The notes under the pieces: generated by a model | Told to the model about the DNA's origin: nothing | Databases searched by the model: none | The model's input: the letters and a program-made list of their open reading frames with translations, nothing else | Made by a program: the position numbers and the translations under genes | Assembly: GCF_030269645.1 (NCBI RefSeq) | Contig: NZ_BSTR01000063.1 | Coordinates: 1-41,683, forward strand | Source: Actinokineospora sp. NBRC 105648 | Lineage (GTDB): Bacteria > Actinomycetota > Actinomycetes > Mycobacteriales > Pseudonocardiaceae | DNA: 41,683 bases | Direction: 5' to 3' | Shown here: positions 24,814 through 33,395 of the stretch, piece after piece | How positions within the stretch are numbered: position 1 is the first letter of the stretch | How the letters are laid out: each line of letters begins with the position of its first letter

Positions 24814-25249
24814 CGCTGGTACGCAACACCCGTTACGTTTGTGCTCGATTGGGTGGACTGCCTTCGTGTGGGGGGAGAGCACCGCTAAACTTGCCGTGTG
24901 GTGGGGATGCCCTTCACCCGCCCTTTTTTCACCACCGCGGTGCTCTAGGGGCCCCGCGCGAGGGTAGTCCAGCCAATCGAGCCCCGCTCTTACTCGGGCA
25001 GCTCGTGGGGTGTGCCGCACGCCGACCTACGGTCGACCTTCTACGGTGGCTCGTCGCTTGGGTTGCCCGAGGAAAAGATAGGGGCTCGATCTAGTGAACT
25101 CGCTTCGTGCGGGGCCCCTAGAGCACCGCGGTGGAGAGCAAAGGGCAGGGTAAGGGCATCCCCACCCACGGCAAGTTTAGCGGCGCTCTCCCCCCACACG
25201 AAGCGAGTCCACTAGATCGAGCATCCGTAACGGGACTTGCTTTCCAGCC
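24814..25249. repeat. composite palindromic element, copy B (complete)
   Basis: Same three-hairpin architecture as copy A, about 436 bp, with the terminal repeat CGCTGG...CGTTACG on the left and CGTAACGGG...CCAGC on the right. The left arm inner stem is 24876-24885/24937-24946. Differences from A cluster in the central loop and the left-arm loop. The central stem has extra mismatches (GGTTGCCCGAGGAAAAGATAG side), so B is slightly decayed there. It lies between the convergent response regulator and kinase genes. Hypothetical frames across it are not believed. Confidence 0.9.
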
Positions 25250-25368
25250 GGGTCGGCCTCACCGCTGCGGTTTGATGGGTGGACAGGGAAAGACAGAGGG
25301 AGACAGAGGTAGAGCGCAGAAGGAGAGCTGAGGAAAGGCCATCTAGCGCCAGGTCAAATGAGCCTTCA

Positions 25369-26499
25369 TCAGGTTGGGACTTCCCAGCTTACTGTTGTTC
25401 CGCTGCGTGGTGATGACTTCACTTCGCAATGTCCGCCGCTGTGTTCCGCGCGTTCTCGGAGGTTCTTGAGGCCGCGTTGGGTGACGCCCTGCGGAATTCC
25501 ACAACCGTCGTCGGCGACTGTCAGGCGGACTCGGTCCGGGTCGCGGCGGAGGCGGACGGCGACTCGGCCTGCGCCTGCGTGTCGGACCACATTGGACAGT
25601 GCCTCGCGCAGGGCCGCGCGGAGGTGGTCGGCGACCGCTACCGGGAGGTCGGTGAGGTCGCCGATGATCTCGAAGGTTGGTTGGAAGCCGAGGAGTTCTC
25701 GGGCCGTGGCGACCTCGGCCCGGGCGGATTCGGCGAGGTCGGTGGGTTGTACCGGGTCTGGGTTGCGCAGGGTGCGGACGACGGAGCGGACATCGGCGAT
25801 GGCCGCGTCCAGCTGGTCCACGGCTTCGCCGAGGCGGGTGGCGTCGGGTTTGGCGAGCTTCTTGGTGGGCCTTCGGGCGAGGAGGTCCAGTTGCATCCCT
25901 GCCGCGTAGAGGCGTTGGACGATCACATCGTGTAGATCTCGGGCGATGCGCTCGCGTTCCTCGTAGACGCCGAGGCGGGCCCTGGCCGCGGTGCCCTCGG
26001 CCAGGGCCAGCACCAGTCCCGCTTGTGCGGCGAAGGCGGTGAGCACGTCCACAGTCGTGCTGGTGAAGGGTTTCCCGTTCCGACGCCGGTAGACGGTGAG
26101 TGCGCCGAGTCGGCTCTCGCGCGTGCCGAACGGGGCCGCCGCGAAGGGGCCGTACCCGCGCAGTTCCTGCGGCACGTAAGGCGCGGTGCGCGGATCGGTG
26201 ATCACGTCGTCGGCCACGATCGGGATGCCGTTGCGGGCCACCCGGGCCGCGGAGGAGCGCTGGGACAGGACCAGGCCGACCGGGTCGAAGTCGCGGGCGC
26301 CGTGTGCGGCCTCGACGGTCAGCGAGCCTTCGCCTGCGCCTGCCATGACCAGGCCAAGGTCGGCCTCGGCCAGTTCGGCGGCGGCGCGCACGACCAGGTG
26401 CAGCACCGCGTCCGGGTCTTGGCCGGACAGCGCCGCTGTGGCGATTTCGGTGGACGCGGTGAGGGTCCGCGCGGCCAGGGTGGGGTCCATGAGGTGCAT
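25369..26499 (-). CDS. GAF-domain sensor histidine kinase (DevS-like)
   Basis: A 376-residue cytosolic kinase. A GAF domain covers about residues 15-165, followed by HisKA_3 with ERERIARDLHDVIVQRLYA near 185 and a HATPase domain with REALSNVVRHAGAG near 303 and VADDGCGIPQG near 340. The GAF-HisKA_3 form resembles DevS/DosT, which bind haem and sense O2, NO or CO; whether this GAF binds haem cannot be seen. The start ATG at 26499 (or 26490) lies only 6 bp after the cydDC stop, so it is the last gene of the cytochrome bd operon. No good RBS is visible, which suggests translational coupling. Confidence 0.88.
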   Translation of the reverse strand: MHLMDPTLAARTLTASTEIATAALSGQDPDAVLHLVVRAAAELAEADLGLVMAGAGEGSLTVEAAHGARDFDPVGLVLSQRSSAARVARNGIPIVADDVITDPRTAPYVPQELRGYGPFAAAPFGTRESRLGALTVYRRRNGKPFTSTTVDVLTAFAAQAGLVLALAEGTAARARLGVYEERERIARDLHDVIVQRLYAAGMQLDLLARRPTKKLAKPDATRLGEAVDQLDAAIADVRSVVRTLRNPDPVQPTDLAESARAEVATARELLGFQPTFEIIGDLTDLPVAVADHLRAALREALSNVVRHAGAGRVAVRLRRDPDRVRLTVADDGCGIPQGVTQRGLKNLRERAEHSGGHCEVKSSPRSGTTVSWEVPT

Positions 26500-26505
26500 C
26501 CCAGG

Positions 26506-29500
26506 TTAGGCCCCGACCGGTTCACGCCGTCGCACGGTCCGGCCGGAGACCTCCAGCACGACGTCGGCGGCAGCGGCTTCCTCGGGGCGGTGGGTCACGT
26601 GCACCACGATGCGGCCCGCGAGCGTTCGGCGCAGGTCGGCGAGGACCTTCTCGGCGGTGGGCGCGTCGAGGTGCGCGGTGGGTTCGTCGAGCAGGACCAC
26701 GTCGGCGTCGGCGAGCAGTGCCCTGGCCAGTGCGATCCGCTGGGCTTCCCCGCCGGAGACGGCGGTGGCGCGGGCGTCGAGGTCGAAGCCGGGCAGGCCC
26801 GCGCGGACCAGGGCGGCCCGCAGGTCGTCGTCGGTCGCGGTGGGGGCGGCCAAGCGGAGGTTCTCGCGGACGCTGGTGGAGACCAGCATCGGATCTTGCG
26901 GGCACCAGGCGACGGTCGGCGGCCGGGCCACCGTGCCTCGCTCTGGCGTCAGGAATCCCAGCAACAGGGCCAAAAGAGTCGACTTGCCCGCACCCGACGG
27001 CCCGACGACGGCGAGGTGGGTGCCGGGTGCGATGTCGATGTCCACATCGGACAACGCGGGCCGCGCCGCTCCTGGCCAGCGGACGGTCACGCCGTTCAGC
27101 CGCAGGTGATCGCTGCGCGTGGGTTCCTGCTCCGGTGACGCGTCCTGGTCCCACACGGCGGTGAGTCGGCCGTACGCGGCCCGGAGCACGGCGAGGTGGG
27201 TGGCGGCGGGTGGTAGCAGTGCCAGCGCCTCGCCGAGGGCGAGCGGGACCAAGGCGACGATCGGGACGAGCACCGGGTCCAGGCCCGTGGCGCAGAGCAC
27301 GCTGCCTGCGGCCGCCAAACCGAGCAGCAGCGTGACCAGGGCTTGGCCCGCCCCCGCACCGAACGCCTCGCGCCTGCCCTGGGCGGTCAGGTCTGCGTCG
27401 GCCGCGGCGACGGCGGCGCGGTAGGACGTGTGCCTGCCGAACGCGATCAGGTCCGCGGCGCCCGTCAGCAAGGTGAGCACGGTCGTGGCAACGGTCCGCC
27501 TGCCCTCAGCGAGCGCGACGGCGGCCCGCCGCTCGGCGGCGATGGTCAGCAGTGGCGCGCCGACCCCCGCCAGGACGACCGCCACCGCAAGCACGGCACC
27601 AGCGGCGGGCAAGATCACCGTCTCCACGGCGACGGCGGCGACGCAGGCGCCCAAGGCCACCAACGGCGGCGCGATCACCCGGGGCGTGAGGTCGCGGACG
27701 GTGTCAACATCGTCCACCAGCCTGCGCAAACCCTCGCCCCGGCGCAGCGCCAAGGTGCGCGCCGGGCCCAGCCGGACCAGTGCGTCCCACAACCGGACCC
27801 GCAGGTCGGTGGCCGTGCGGAAGGCGGCGTCGTGCGATGCCAACCGCTCGACGTAGCGCAGTGCGGCGCGCCCGAGGCCGAACGCGCGCACCCCGACGAC
27901 GGCGACCGAGAGCACCAGGATCGGCGGTTGCTGTGCCGCTTTCGCGATCAGCCACGCGGACAGCGCCGTCAACAGCACCCCGCACATCAGCGCCGCCGCC
28001 CCCAGCGCCGCCCCGGCGACCGTCCGACCGCTGACCAGTCCGCGCAGCCCCGAACCAGGCGCGTACTGCGCCTCGCCGACCGCCACGACCTCACCCACCG
28101 GAACCTGCTGGACAACCGGTTCGACCTCGCGGTGCGTCGCCATGATCACCGCGACCCCGCTGTCGGCGACCCGCTGGATCGTCGCCATCACCCGCCTGGC
28201 GGTGACCGGGTCCAGGTGCGCGGTGGGCTCGTCGAGCAGCAGCAGCCGGGTGCCCGACCGCGCCAGCGCCCGCAGCAGCGCCACTCGCTGCTGTTCGCCG
28301 ACCGATTGTTCAACGATCCTACTATTCAATAAGTGAACAAGTGAAAGGTTAGACAGGTGAACGAGTGAACTATCCGACGATTCGATCTCCTCAGCGACCG
28401 TCGCGGAAGCGAAAGTCGGCCGCTGGGGGAGCCAGGCCACCATTTGTCGCCATGACGTTATATCGATATTTGATAGGGGGATTCCGTTGACCGACACAGA
28501 GCCCGCCGCGGGGGAGACGAAGCCGAGCAGGACCGAGAAGAGGGTGGACTTGCCGCTGCCGCTGGGGGAGTCCAGTCGAACGATCTCGCCCGGGCGGACC
28601 GTGAGCGAAAGGCCGTCCGGGGCGTACCGGTCCCGACGCCGCACCCGCAGGTTCTCGATCTTCAGCTCGGCGAAGTCCGCCACCGCGAGACCACTGGCAG
28701 GCTCGGCGACGGGCACCTCGGCCACCCGCCGAACCGCCTCCAGCCCCTCCTCACTCGCGTGGTGCGCGGCCCCCGCCGCCCGCAACGGCAAGTAGCACTC
28801 CGGCACCACGATCAGCACGAACAGCCCCACTGCCAACGACAGGTCCCCCGACACCAGCCGCAGTCCGATCACCACCGCCACCAGGGCCACCGAGAGGGTC
28901 GCCACCAACTCCAGCGCGAACGCCGACGAGAACGCCACCCGCAGCACCCCGAGCGTGCTGCGCCGGTGCGCCTGCGACACAGCCCGCACCGTCTCCCCTT
29001 GAGCAGCCGCCCGACGGAACGCCGTGAGCACCGGCAATGCCCTGACCAGCTCCAACAGGCTCCCCGAAAGCCGCTCGACCGCCGCTGCGGCGGGCCCGAC
29101 CCGGTCCTCGGTGTAGCGCCCGATGATGATCGCGAACAGCGGGATCAGGGGCACCGTCAACGCCACCACCACCGCCGACGGCCAGTCCACGGCGAGCAGC
29201 ACCGCCCCGACGCCCAGCGGCGTCACCGCCGCTGTGACCAGCGCGGGCAGGTACACGCCGAAGTACGCGTCGAGTGCGTCAAGACCGCGCGTCGCCAGGG
29301 CGGTGAGCTCCCCAGGCCCCCGCTCCTCGATCCACTCCGGCCCCTGCGCCAGTGCCCGGTCCAGCAGCACCGCCCGGAGCTCAGCCTTCGCCCCGGCCGC
29401 CGCCCGGGCCGCGACCACCCGCGTCGCCCACCCCAGCAGCGCCCGGACGACGACCGCCCCGGCGAACACCGCCACCAGCCGGCCCTCGGTCAACGCCACC

Positions 29501-29676
29501 GCGAGCGCCCACGCCTGCACCACCAGCGCCACGGCCGTGCCGACCGCCAACACTCCACAGAGGACCAGCGCTCGGCGCGCCGACGGGGACAACCCCGGCA
29601 GCGCGCCGAGCGGGCCCCTCCCGGGCCGACTGGCGGGTCGTGACCGCCCGGGAGAGCTCATCTGCGGTGTGCTCAC
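26506..29676 (-). CDS. cydDC: CydDC fused heterodimer-type ABC exporter
   Basis: A 1056-residue fusion of CydD-like (1-525) and CydC-like (526-1056) halves, each an ABC exporter with six helices and an ATPase. The pair exports thiols and supports cytochrome bd assembly. Walker A is GSGKSTL near residue 372 in half 1 and GPSGAGKST near 893 in half 2. Half 2 has a normal signature, AVSGGEAQRIALARALL. Half 1 is odd: residues about 433-461 contain a tandem SLVHLSNL/SLVHLLNS repeat where the helical subdomain should be, and the signature reads QSVGEQQR instead of the usual LSVGQ. The frame is intact. The GTG start at 29676 overlaps the cydB stop (GTGA). Confidence 0.9.
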   Translation of the reverse strand: MSTPQMSSPGRSRPASRPGRGPLGALPGLSPSARRALVLCGVLAVGTAVALVVQAWALAVALTEGRLVAVFAGAVVVRALLGWATRVVAARAAAGAKAELRAVLLDRALAQGPEWIEERGPGELTALATRGLDALDAYFGVYLPALVTAAVTPLGVGAVLLAVDWPSAVVVALTVPLIPLFAIIIGRYTEDRVGPAAAAVERLSGSLLELVRALPVLTAFRRAAAQGETVRAVSQAHRRSTLGVLRVAFSSAFALELVATLSVALVAVVIGLRLVSGDLSLAVGLFVLIVVPECYLPLRAAGAAHHASEEGLEAVRRVAEVPVAEPASGLAVADFAELKIENLRVRRRDRYAPDGLSLTVRPGEIVRLDSPSGSGKSTLFSVLLGFVSPAAGSVSVNGIPLSNIDITSWRQMVAWLPQRPTFASATVAEEIESSDSSLVHLSNLSLVHLLNSRIVEQSVGEQQRVALLRALARSGTRLLLLDEPTAHLDPVTARRVMATIQRVADSGVAVIMATHREVEPVVQQVPVGEVVAVGEAQYAPGSGLRGLVSGRTVAGAALGAAALMCGVLLTALSAWLIAKAAQQPPILVLSVAVVGVRAFGLGRAALRYVERLASHDAAFRTATDLRVRLWDALVRLGPARTLALRRGEGLRRLVDDVDTVRDLTPRVIAPPLVALGACVAAVAVETVILPAAGAVLAVAVVLAGVGAPLLTIAAERRAAVALAEGRRTVATTVLTLLTGAADLIAFGRHTSYRAAVAAADADLTAQGRREAFGAGAGQALVTLLLGLAAAGSVLCATGLDPVLVPIVALVPLALGEALALLPPAATHLAVLRAAYGRLTAVWDQDASPEQEPTRSDHLRLNGVTVRWPGAARPALSDVDIDIAPGTHLAVVGPSGAGKSTLLALLLGFLTPERGTVARPPTVAWCPQDPMLVSTSVRENLRLAAPTATDDDLRAALVRAGLPGFDLDARATAVSGGEAQRIALARALLADADVVLLDEPTAHLDAPTAEKVLADLRRTLAGRIVVHVTHRPEEAAAADVVLEVSGRTVRRREPVGA

Positions 29677-30680
29677 GGCACGCGCACCGGCGGGATGTGC
29701 GCGGTGCTGACCCGCTTGCGGAACACCCAGTACGTCCACCCCTGGTAGATGAGCACCGCGGGCGTCCCGAACAGGGCCACCCAACTCATCACCGTCAGCG
29801 TGTACGGGCTCGAAGCGCTACCCGCCACCGTGAGCGAGTACGCCGGGTCTACAGTGGACGGCAGAACGTCCGGGTAGAGCGCCCCGAACAACGCCACCAC
29901 CGACGCCGCGACCAGCACCCCCAGCGCGGCGAACGCCTGCCCCTCTCGCCCGACCCCCAGCCGGGCGAACGCGACCACCGCCGCCGCCAGTGCCACCCCC
30001 ACCGCGCCCCAGGTCCACCCCGACCCGGACGCCAGCTGCGCCAGCACCAGCAACGCCCCCAGCGGGACCAGCGCCCACGGCCCGAACCGCCCGGCCAGCG
30101 CCCGCGCCCGGTGCCGGATGTCGCCGTCGGTCTTCAGCGCGACGAACACCGCCCCGTGCACCAGCGCGAACCCCACCAGCGCGACCGCCCCCAGCACCCC
30201 CGCGCCGCTGATCGCCGCGAACGGCGAGCCGACCCGGTTGCCCGCCGCGTCCAGCGGCAGGCCGAACACCGTCGTGGACACCAGCAGGCCGACCCCGAGC
30301 GCGGGCAGCAGGGAACCGGCGACGATCACCCGGTCCCAGGTGCGCCGCCAGCGCTCGGAGTCGACCTTCCCCCGGTACTCGAACGCGACCCCGCGTCCGA
30401 TGAGTCCCAGCAGCACCAGCAGGACCGGCAGGTACATCGCGCTCAGCAGCGCCGCGTACCAGCCGGGGAACGCGGCGAAGGTCGCCCCGACCGCGACGAT
30501 CAGCCACACCTCGTTGCCGTCCCACACCGGCCCGATGGTGTTGACCAGGACGCGCCGCTCGGTGTCGTCCGCCGCCAGCACCGGCAGCAGCATGCCGACA
30601 CCGAAGTCGAACCCCTCCAGGAACAGGTAGCCCAGCCACAGCAGGGCGATCACGCAGAACCAGACGACGGCGAGATCCAC
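29673..30680 (-). CDS. cydB: cytochrome bd ubiquinol/menaquinol oxidase subunit II
   Basis: A 335-residue CydB with about nine transmembrane helices. Features are the N-terminal ALLWLGYLFLEGFDFGVGML, NTIGPVWDGNEVWLIV near residue 50 and the FRKRV tail. With CydA it forms the high-affinity, low-coupling terminal oxidase that reduces O2 to water. The start is GTG at 30680 with GAGGAGG upstream, 10 bp after cydA. It overlaps the cydDC start by 4 bp. Confidence 0.95.
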   Translation of the reverse strand: MDLAVVWFCVIALLWLGYLFLEGFDFGVGMLLPVLAADDTERRVLVNTIGPVWDGNEVWLIVAVGATFAAFPGWYAALLSAMYLPVLLVLLGLIGRGVAFEYRGKVDSERWRRTWDRVIVAGSLLPALGVGLLVSTTVFGLPLDAAGNRVGSPFAAISGAGVLGAVALVGFALVHGAVFVALKTDGDIRHRARALAGRFGPWALVPLGALLVLAQLASGSGWTWGAVGVALAAAVVAFARLGVGREGQAFAALGVLVAASVVALFGALYPDVLPSTVDPAYSLTVAGSASSPYTLTVMSWVALFGTPAVLIYQGWTYWVFRKRVSTAHIPPVRVP

Positions 30681-30690
30681 GACGACCTCC

Positions 30691-32217
30691 TCAGTAGGCG
30701 AAGGCGAGCGGACGCTCGTCCGAGTCGGAACCAGAGTCGGAGCCAGAGCCAGAGCCAGAGTCAGCGCCGGAGCCAGCGCCAGAGTCGGGCTTGTCGGGCG
30801 GCAGCACCCCGGCCACCCCCGCCCGGGTGTAGCGCACGATGAGGAACACCTCGACCGCGGCGAGCACGGCGTAGACCAGCGTCAGCGCCACCAGCGACGT
30901 CCACACCTCACCGACGGACAACCCGGACACCCCGCGCGCGGTGAACAGCCACACACCGTCCACACCGGACGGGTTGGGCGCCACCACGAACGGCTGCCTA
31001 CCCATCTCGGTGAAGATCCACCCGAAGCTGTTGGCCAGGAACGGCGTCGCGATGCCCGCCAACGCCAAGCGCGGGAACCACTTCCCCCGCGGCACCCGTC
31101 CGCCCCTGGTCAGCCACAGCACCCCGGCCGCGCCCAACGCGGACAGCGCGCCGAACCCGATCATCAGGCGGAACCCCCAGTAGGTCACCGGCAGGTTGGG
31201 CACGTAGTCGATCGGCTGGCCGGAGAGCTCGCCGAGCCGCTCGTCCACCGGGTAGTTGGTGCCGTACTCCGCCTGGTACTGCGGGACCAGGTCCTGGATC
31301 CCGCGCACCTCGGTGCTGAAGTCGTTGTGCGCCAGGAAGGACAGCAGCGCGGGCAGCGTGATCGACTTGACGTTCTCGCAGTCCGGCCTGCCCACGTCGC
31401 CGATCGCGAAGATCGAGAACCCGGCGGGCGACTCGCTGTGGCACAACGCCTCCGCGGCCGCCATCTTCATCGGCTGCTGCTCGAACATCAGCTTGCCCTG
31501 CGCGTCCCCGGTGATCGCCAGTGCCGAGAACGCCACCGCACCGACCCACCCGCCCAGCTTCACCGACGCGCGCCACACCGGACCGTCGTCATCGCGCCGA
31601 CGGCACAGGTGCCAGGCCCCGACCCCCACCAGGAACGCCCCCGCCACCGCGAAGCAGCCCGCCACGGTGTGCGGGACGGCGGTGAGCGCGGTGTTGTTGC
31701 CCAGCACCGCCCAGATCGAGGTCAGCCGCGGCCGCCCGTCGACCAGCTCCACCCCGACCGGGTGCTGCATCCACGAGTTCGCCGCCAGGATGAAGTACGC
31801 CGAGGCCACCGTGGCCAGGCTGAACGCCCACGCGCACGCCAGGTGCACCCGCTTCGGCAGCCGGTCCCAGCCGAAGATCCACAACCCCAGGAAGGTCGAC
31901 TCCACGAAGAAGGCGACCAGCCCCTCCATCGCCAGCGGCGCCCCGAACACGTCGCCCACGAACCGCGAGTACTCGCTCCAGCTCATCCCGAACTGGAACT
32001 CCTGCACGATCCCGGTCACCACGCCCATCGCGAAGTTGACCAGCAGCAACTTCCCCCAGAACTTCGTCATCCGCAGGTACTTGACGTCCCCGGTCCGCAC
32101 CCACGCCGTCTGCATGCCCGCCACCAGCACGGACAGCCCGATGGTCAGCGGGACCATCAGGAAGTGGTACACGGTGGTGATCCCGAACTGCCACCGCGCG
32201 AGGTCTAGTACGTCCAC
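30691..32217 (-). CDS. cydA: cytochrome bd ubiquinol/menaquinol oxidase subunit I
   Basis: A 508-residue CydA carrying the haems b558, b595 and d and the quinol site. ARWQFGITTVYHFLMVPLTIG has the conserved His near residue 18, EFQFGMSWSEYSRFVGDVFG and AMEGLVAFFVESTFLGLWIFG carry the proton-path acidic residues (about 80-120), and NSWMQHPVG near 160 has the axial His. The Q-loop appears to be the short type. The C-terminal tail is a Gly/Ser/Asp low-complexity stretch. The start is GTG at 32217. No Rex-like site was recognised upstream; hairpins at 32276-32289 and 32303-32319 are the only symmetric elements in the leader. Confidence 0.95.
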   Translation of the reverse strand: MDVLDLARWQFGITTVYHFLMVPLTIGLSVLVAGMQTAWVRTGDVKYLRMTKFWGKLLLVNFAMGVVTGIVQEFQFGMSWSEYSRFVGDVFGAPLAMEGLVAFFVESTFLGLWIFGWDRLPKRVHLACAWAFSLATVASAYFILAANSWMQHPVGVELVDGRPRLTSIWAVLGNNTALTAVPHTVAGCFAVAGAFLVGVGAWHLCRRRDDDGPVWRASVKLGGWVGAVAFSALAITGDAQGKLMFEQQPMKMAAAEALCHSESPAGFSIFAIGDVGRPDCENVKSITLPALLSFLAHNDFSTEVRGIQDLVPQYQAEYGTNYPVDERLGELSGQPIDYVPNLPVTYWGFRLMIGFGALSALGAAGVLWLTRGGRVPRGKWFPRLALAGIATPFLANSFGWIFTEMGRQPFVVAPNPSGVDGVWLFTARGVSGLSVGEVWTSLVALTLVYAVLAAVEVFLIVRYTRAGVAGVLPPDKPDSGAGSGADSGSGSGSDSGSDSDERPLAFAY

Positions 32218-32275
32218 ACCGGGAACGATCCGCCGATCCCGACCAGCGCGGCAGGTGCCCCGGTCCTGTCCGAAC

Positions 32276-32319
32276 GGGACGTAGGTCCCGTGAGCGGACC
32301 CACGTGCCCACCGGGCACG
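32276..32319. promoter_or_regulatory. two inverted repeats between cydA and the riboswitch
   Basis: GGGAC-GTAG-GTCCC (32276-32289) and CGTGCCC-ACC-GGGCACG (32303-32319, perfect 7 bp arms) lie in the divergent gap. They may be operators for cydA or structure upstream of the riboswitch promoter. They do not match a Rex-type consensus by eye. Confidence 0.4.
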
Positions 32320-32340
32320 AACCGGGTTAGGATCGTCGGG

Positions 32341-32527
32341 CCTGAGGGGAGTAGTTCCCGCGGCCGTGATCCTGCGGCCCGGCGAGGACATCGACATACT
32401 GACTCGCGAGAGTCCGGTGCCTCACCCGCGTCCAGCGCGGGCGAACGAGACCTCCGGCCGGGTTGAGACATGCCCGGTCGGAGAAGACTCGCCTTCCTCC
32501 GTCCGGGCCCGGACGCAGAGGACTGAT
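32341..32527 (+). promoter_or_regulatory. yybP-ykoY manganese riboswitch with RBS-masking hairpin
   Basis: The conserved blocks of this Mn2+-sensing class are visible in order: GAGGGGAGTAG (32345-32355), CATCGACATACTGACTCG (about 32389-32406), then GCGAACGAGACCTCCGGCC, and a 3' GGAGAAGACTCG (about 32480-32492). The expression part contains a perfect palindrome, CGTCCGGG/CCCGGACG (about 32499-32514), flanked by CCTC and GAGG, and the GAGG of the GTG start at 32528 lies in the outer pairing. That predicts translational control: Mn2+ binding should free the RBS. The downstream gene is a GDT1-type Mn exporter, as known for this class. Confidence 0.88.
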
Positions 32528-33127
32528 GTGGGAACCGCCCTGATCGCCTTCGCCAGCGCGTTCGCGCTGGTACTAGCCGTGGAACTGCCGGACAAGACCC
32601 TGGTGGCCACGCTCATCCTCACCACCCGCTACCGCCCCTGGCCGGTGTTCCTGGGCGTGAGCGCGGCCTTCGCGGTCCAATGCGTGATCGCGGCAGCCTT
32701 CGGCGGCGTACTGACGCTGCTACCGGACCAGGTAGTCGCCGCCGTAGTAGCGCTCCTCTTCGCCCTGGGCGCTTTCTTCCTGCTGAAAGAGGGCTTCTCC
32801 AAGCAAGAAGAAGACGAAACCGAGGACACGGCGGCAAACCCGACAGTCAGCTTCCGCCGCGCCGCCCTGACCTCGTTCGGCGTCCTGTTCGCGGCGGAAT
32901 GGGGCGACGCTTCCCAAATCGCGACGGCAGGCCTCACGGCGAAATACGCCGAACCCATCTGGGTGGGCCTGGGCGCCTGGCTGGCACTGGTCACCGTGGC
33001 GGGCATCGCGGTACTGGTCGGCAGCAAGATCGCCGCAAGGATCAAGCCCCACCTGATCCAACGCGTCGCAGGAGTGGTCTTCGCCGCCTTCGCCCTACTA
33101 GCCCTGTACGAGGCCATCTGGGGCTAG
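32528..33127 (+). CDS. TMEM165/GDT1 family manganese exporter
   Basis: A 199-residue UPF0016/GDT1 family transporter with six helices in two repeats. The cation-binding motifs are ELPDKT near residue 19 and EWGDAS near 124. Family members export Mn2+ or exchange Ca2+/H+. The central charged linker EEDETEDTAANP separates the halves. The start is GTG at 32528 with GAGG six bases upstream, directly below the manganese riboswitch. It is followed by palindrome C and the convergent IclR gene. Confidence 0.93.
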   Translation: MGTALIAFASAFALVLAVELPDKTLVATLILTTRYRPWPVFLGVSAAFAVQCVIAAAFGGVLTLLPDQVVAAVVALLFALGAFFLLKEGFSKQEEDETEDTAANPTVSFRRAALTSFGVLFAAEWGDASQIATAGLTAKYAEPIWVGLGAWLALVTVAGIAVLVGSKIAARIKPHLIQRVAGVVFAAFALLALYEAIWG

Positions 33128-33162
33128 GAACCCTTTGGCCTTTTTCTTGAAGAAAGCCGACC

Positions 33163-33360
33163 CCGCTGGTACCGGCGGCCCCCGACGTTCTCTGCTCGAT
33201 CTGGTGGACTGCCTTTGTGTGGGGTGGGGGACCCTGCAAACTCGCTGTGGCGTGGGGATCCCTTCACCCCTCCCTTTTTCCCCACGCAGGGTCCCTAGGG
33301 GCCCCACGCAAAGGCAGTCCACCAGATCGAGCCCACCTCTTACTTGTGGGCACACACGGG
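33163..33360. repeat. palindromic element, copy C (single-arm version)
   Basis: Only the left arm and the start of the central part of the element are present. The outer stem GCTCGATCTGGTGGACTGCC pairs with GGCAGTCCACCAGATCGAGC, now perfect, and the inner stem is 33228-33237/33286-33295 (GGGACCCTGC/GCAGGGTCCC). It is followed by CTCTTACTT, as in the central hairpin of A and B. The stem bases differ from A but remain paired. The loop keeps GTGGGGAT, CCCTTCACCCC and CTTTTTCCCCAC. It lies between the convergent GDT1 and IclR genes. Confidence 0.9.
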
Positions 33361-33395
33361 TGCCACCTCAAAGAAAGAAAGCCGAGCCAACGCGC

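Noticed and set aside
32219..32340. Rex-type operator upstream of cydA
   Set aside because: No TTGTGAA...TTCACAA-like site could be found. The inverted repeats present do not match.
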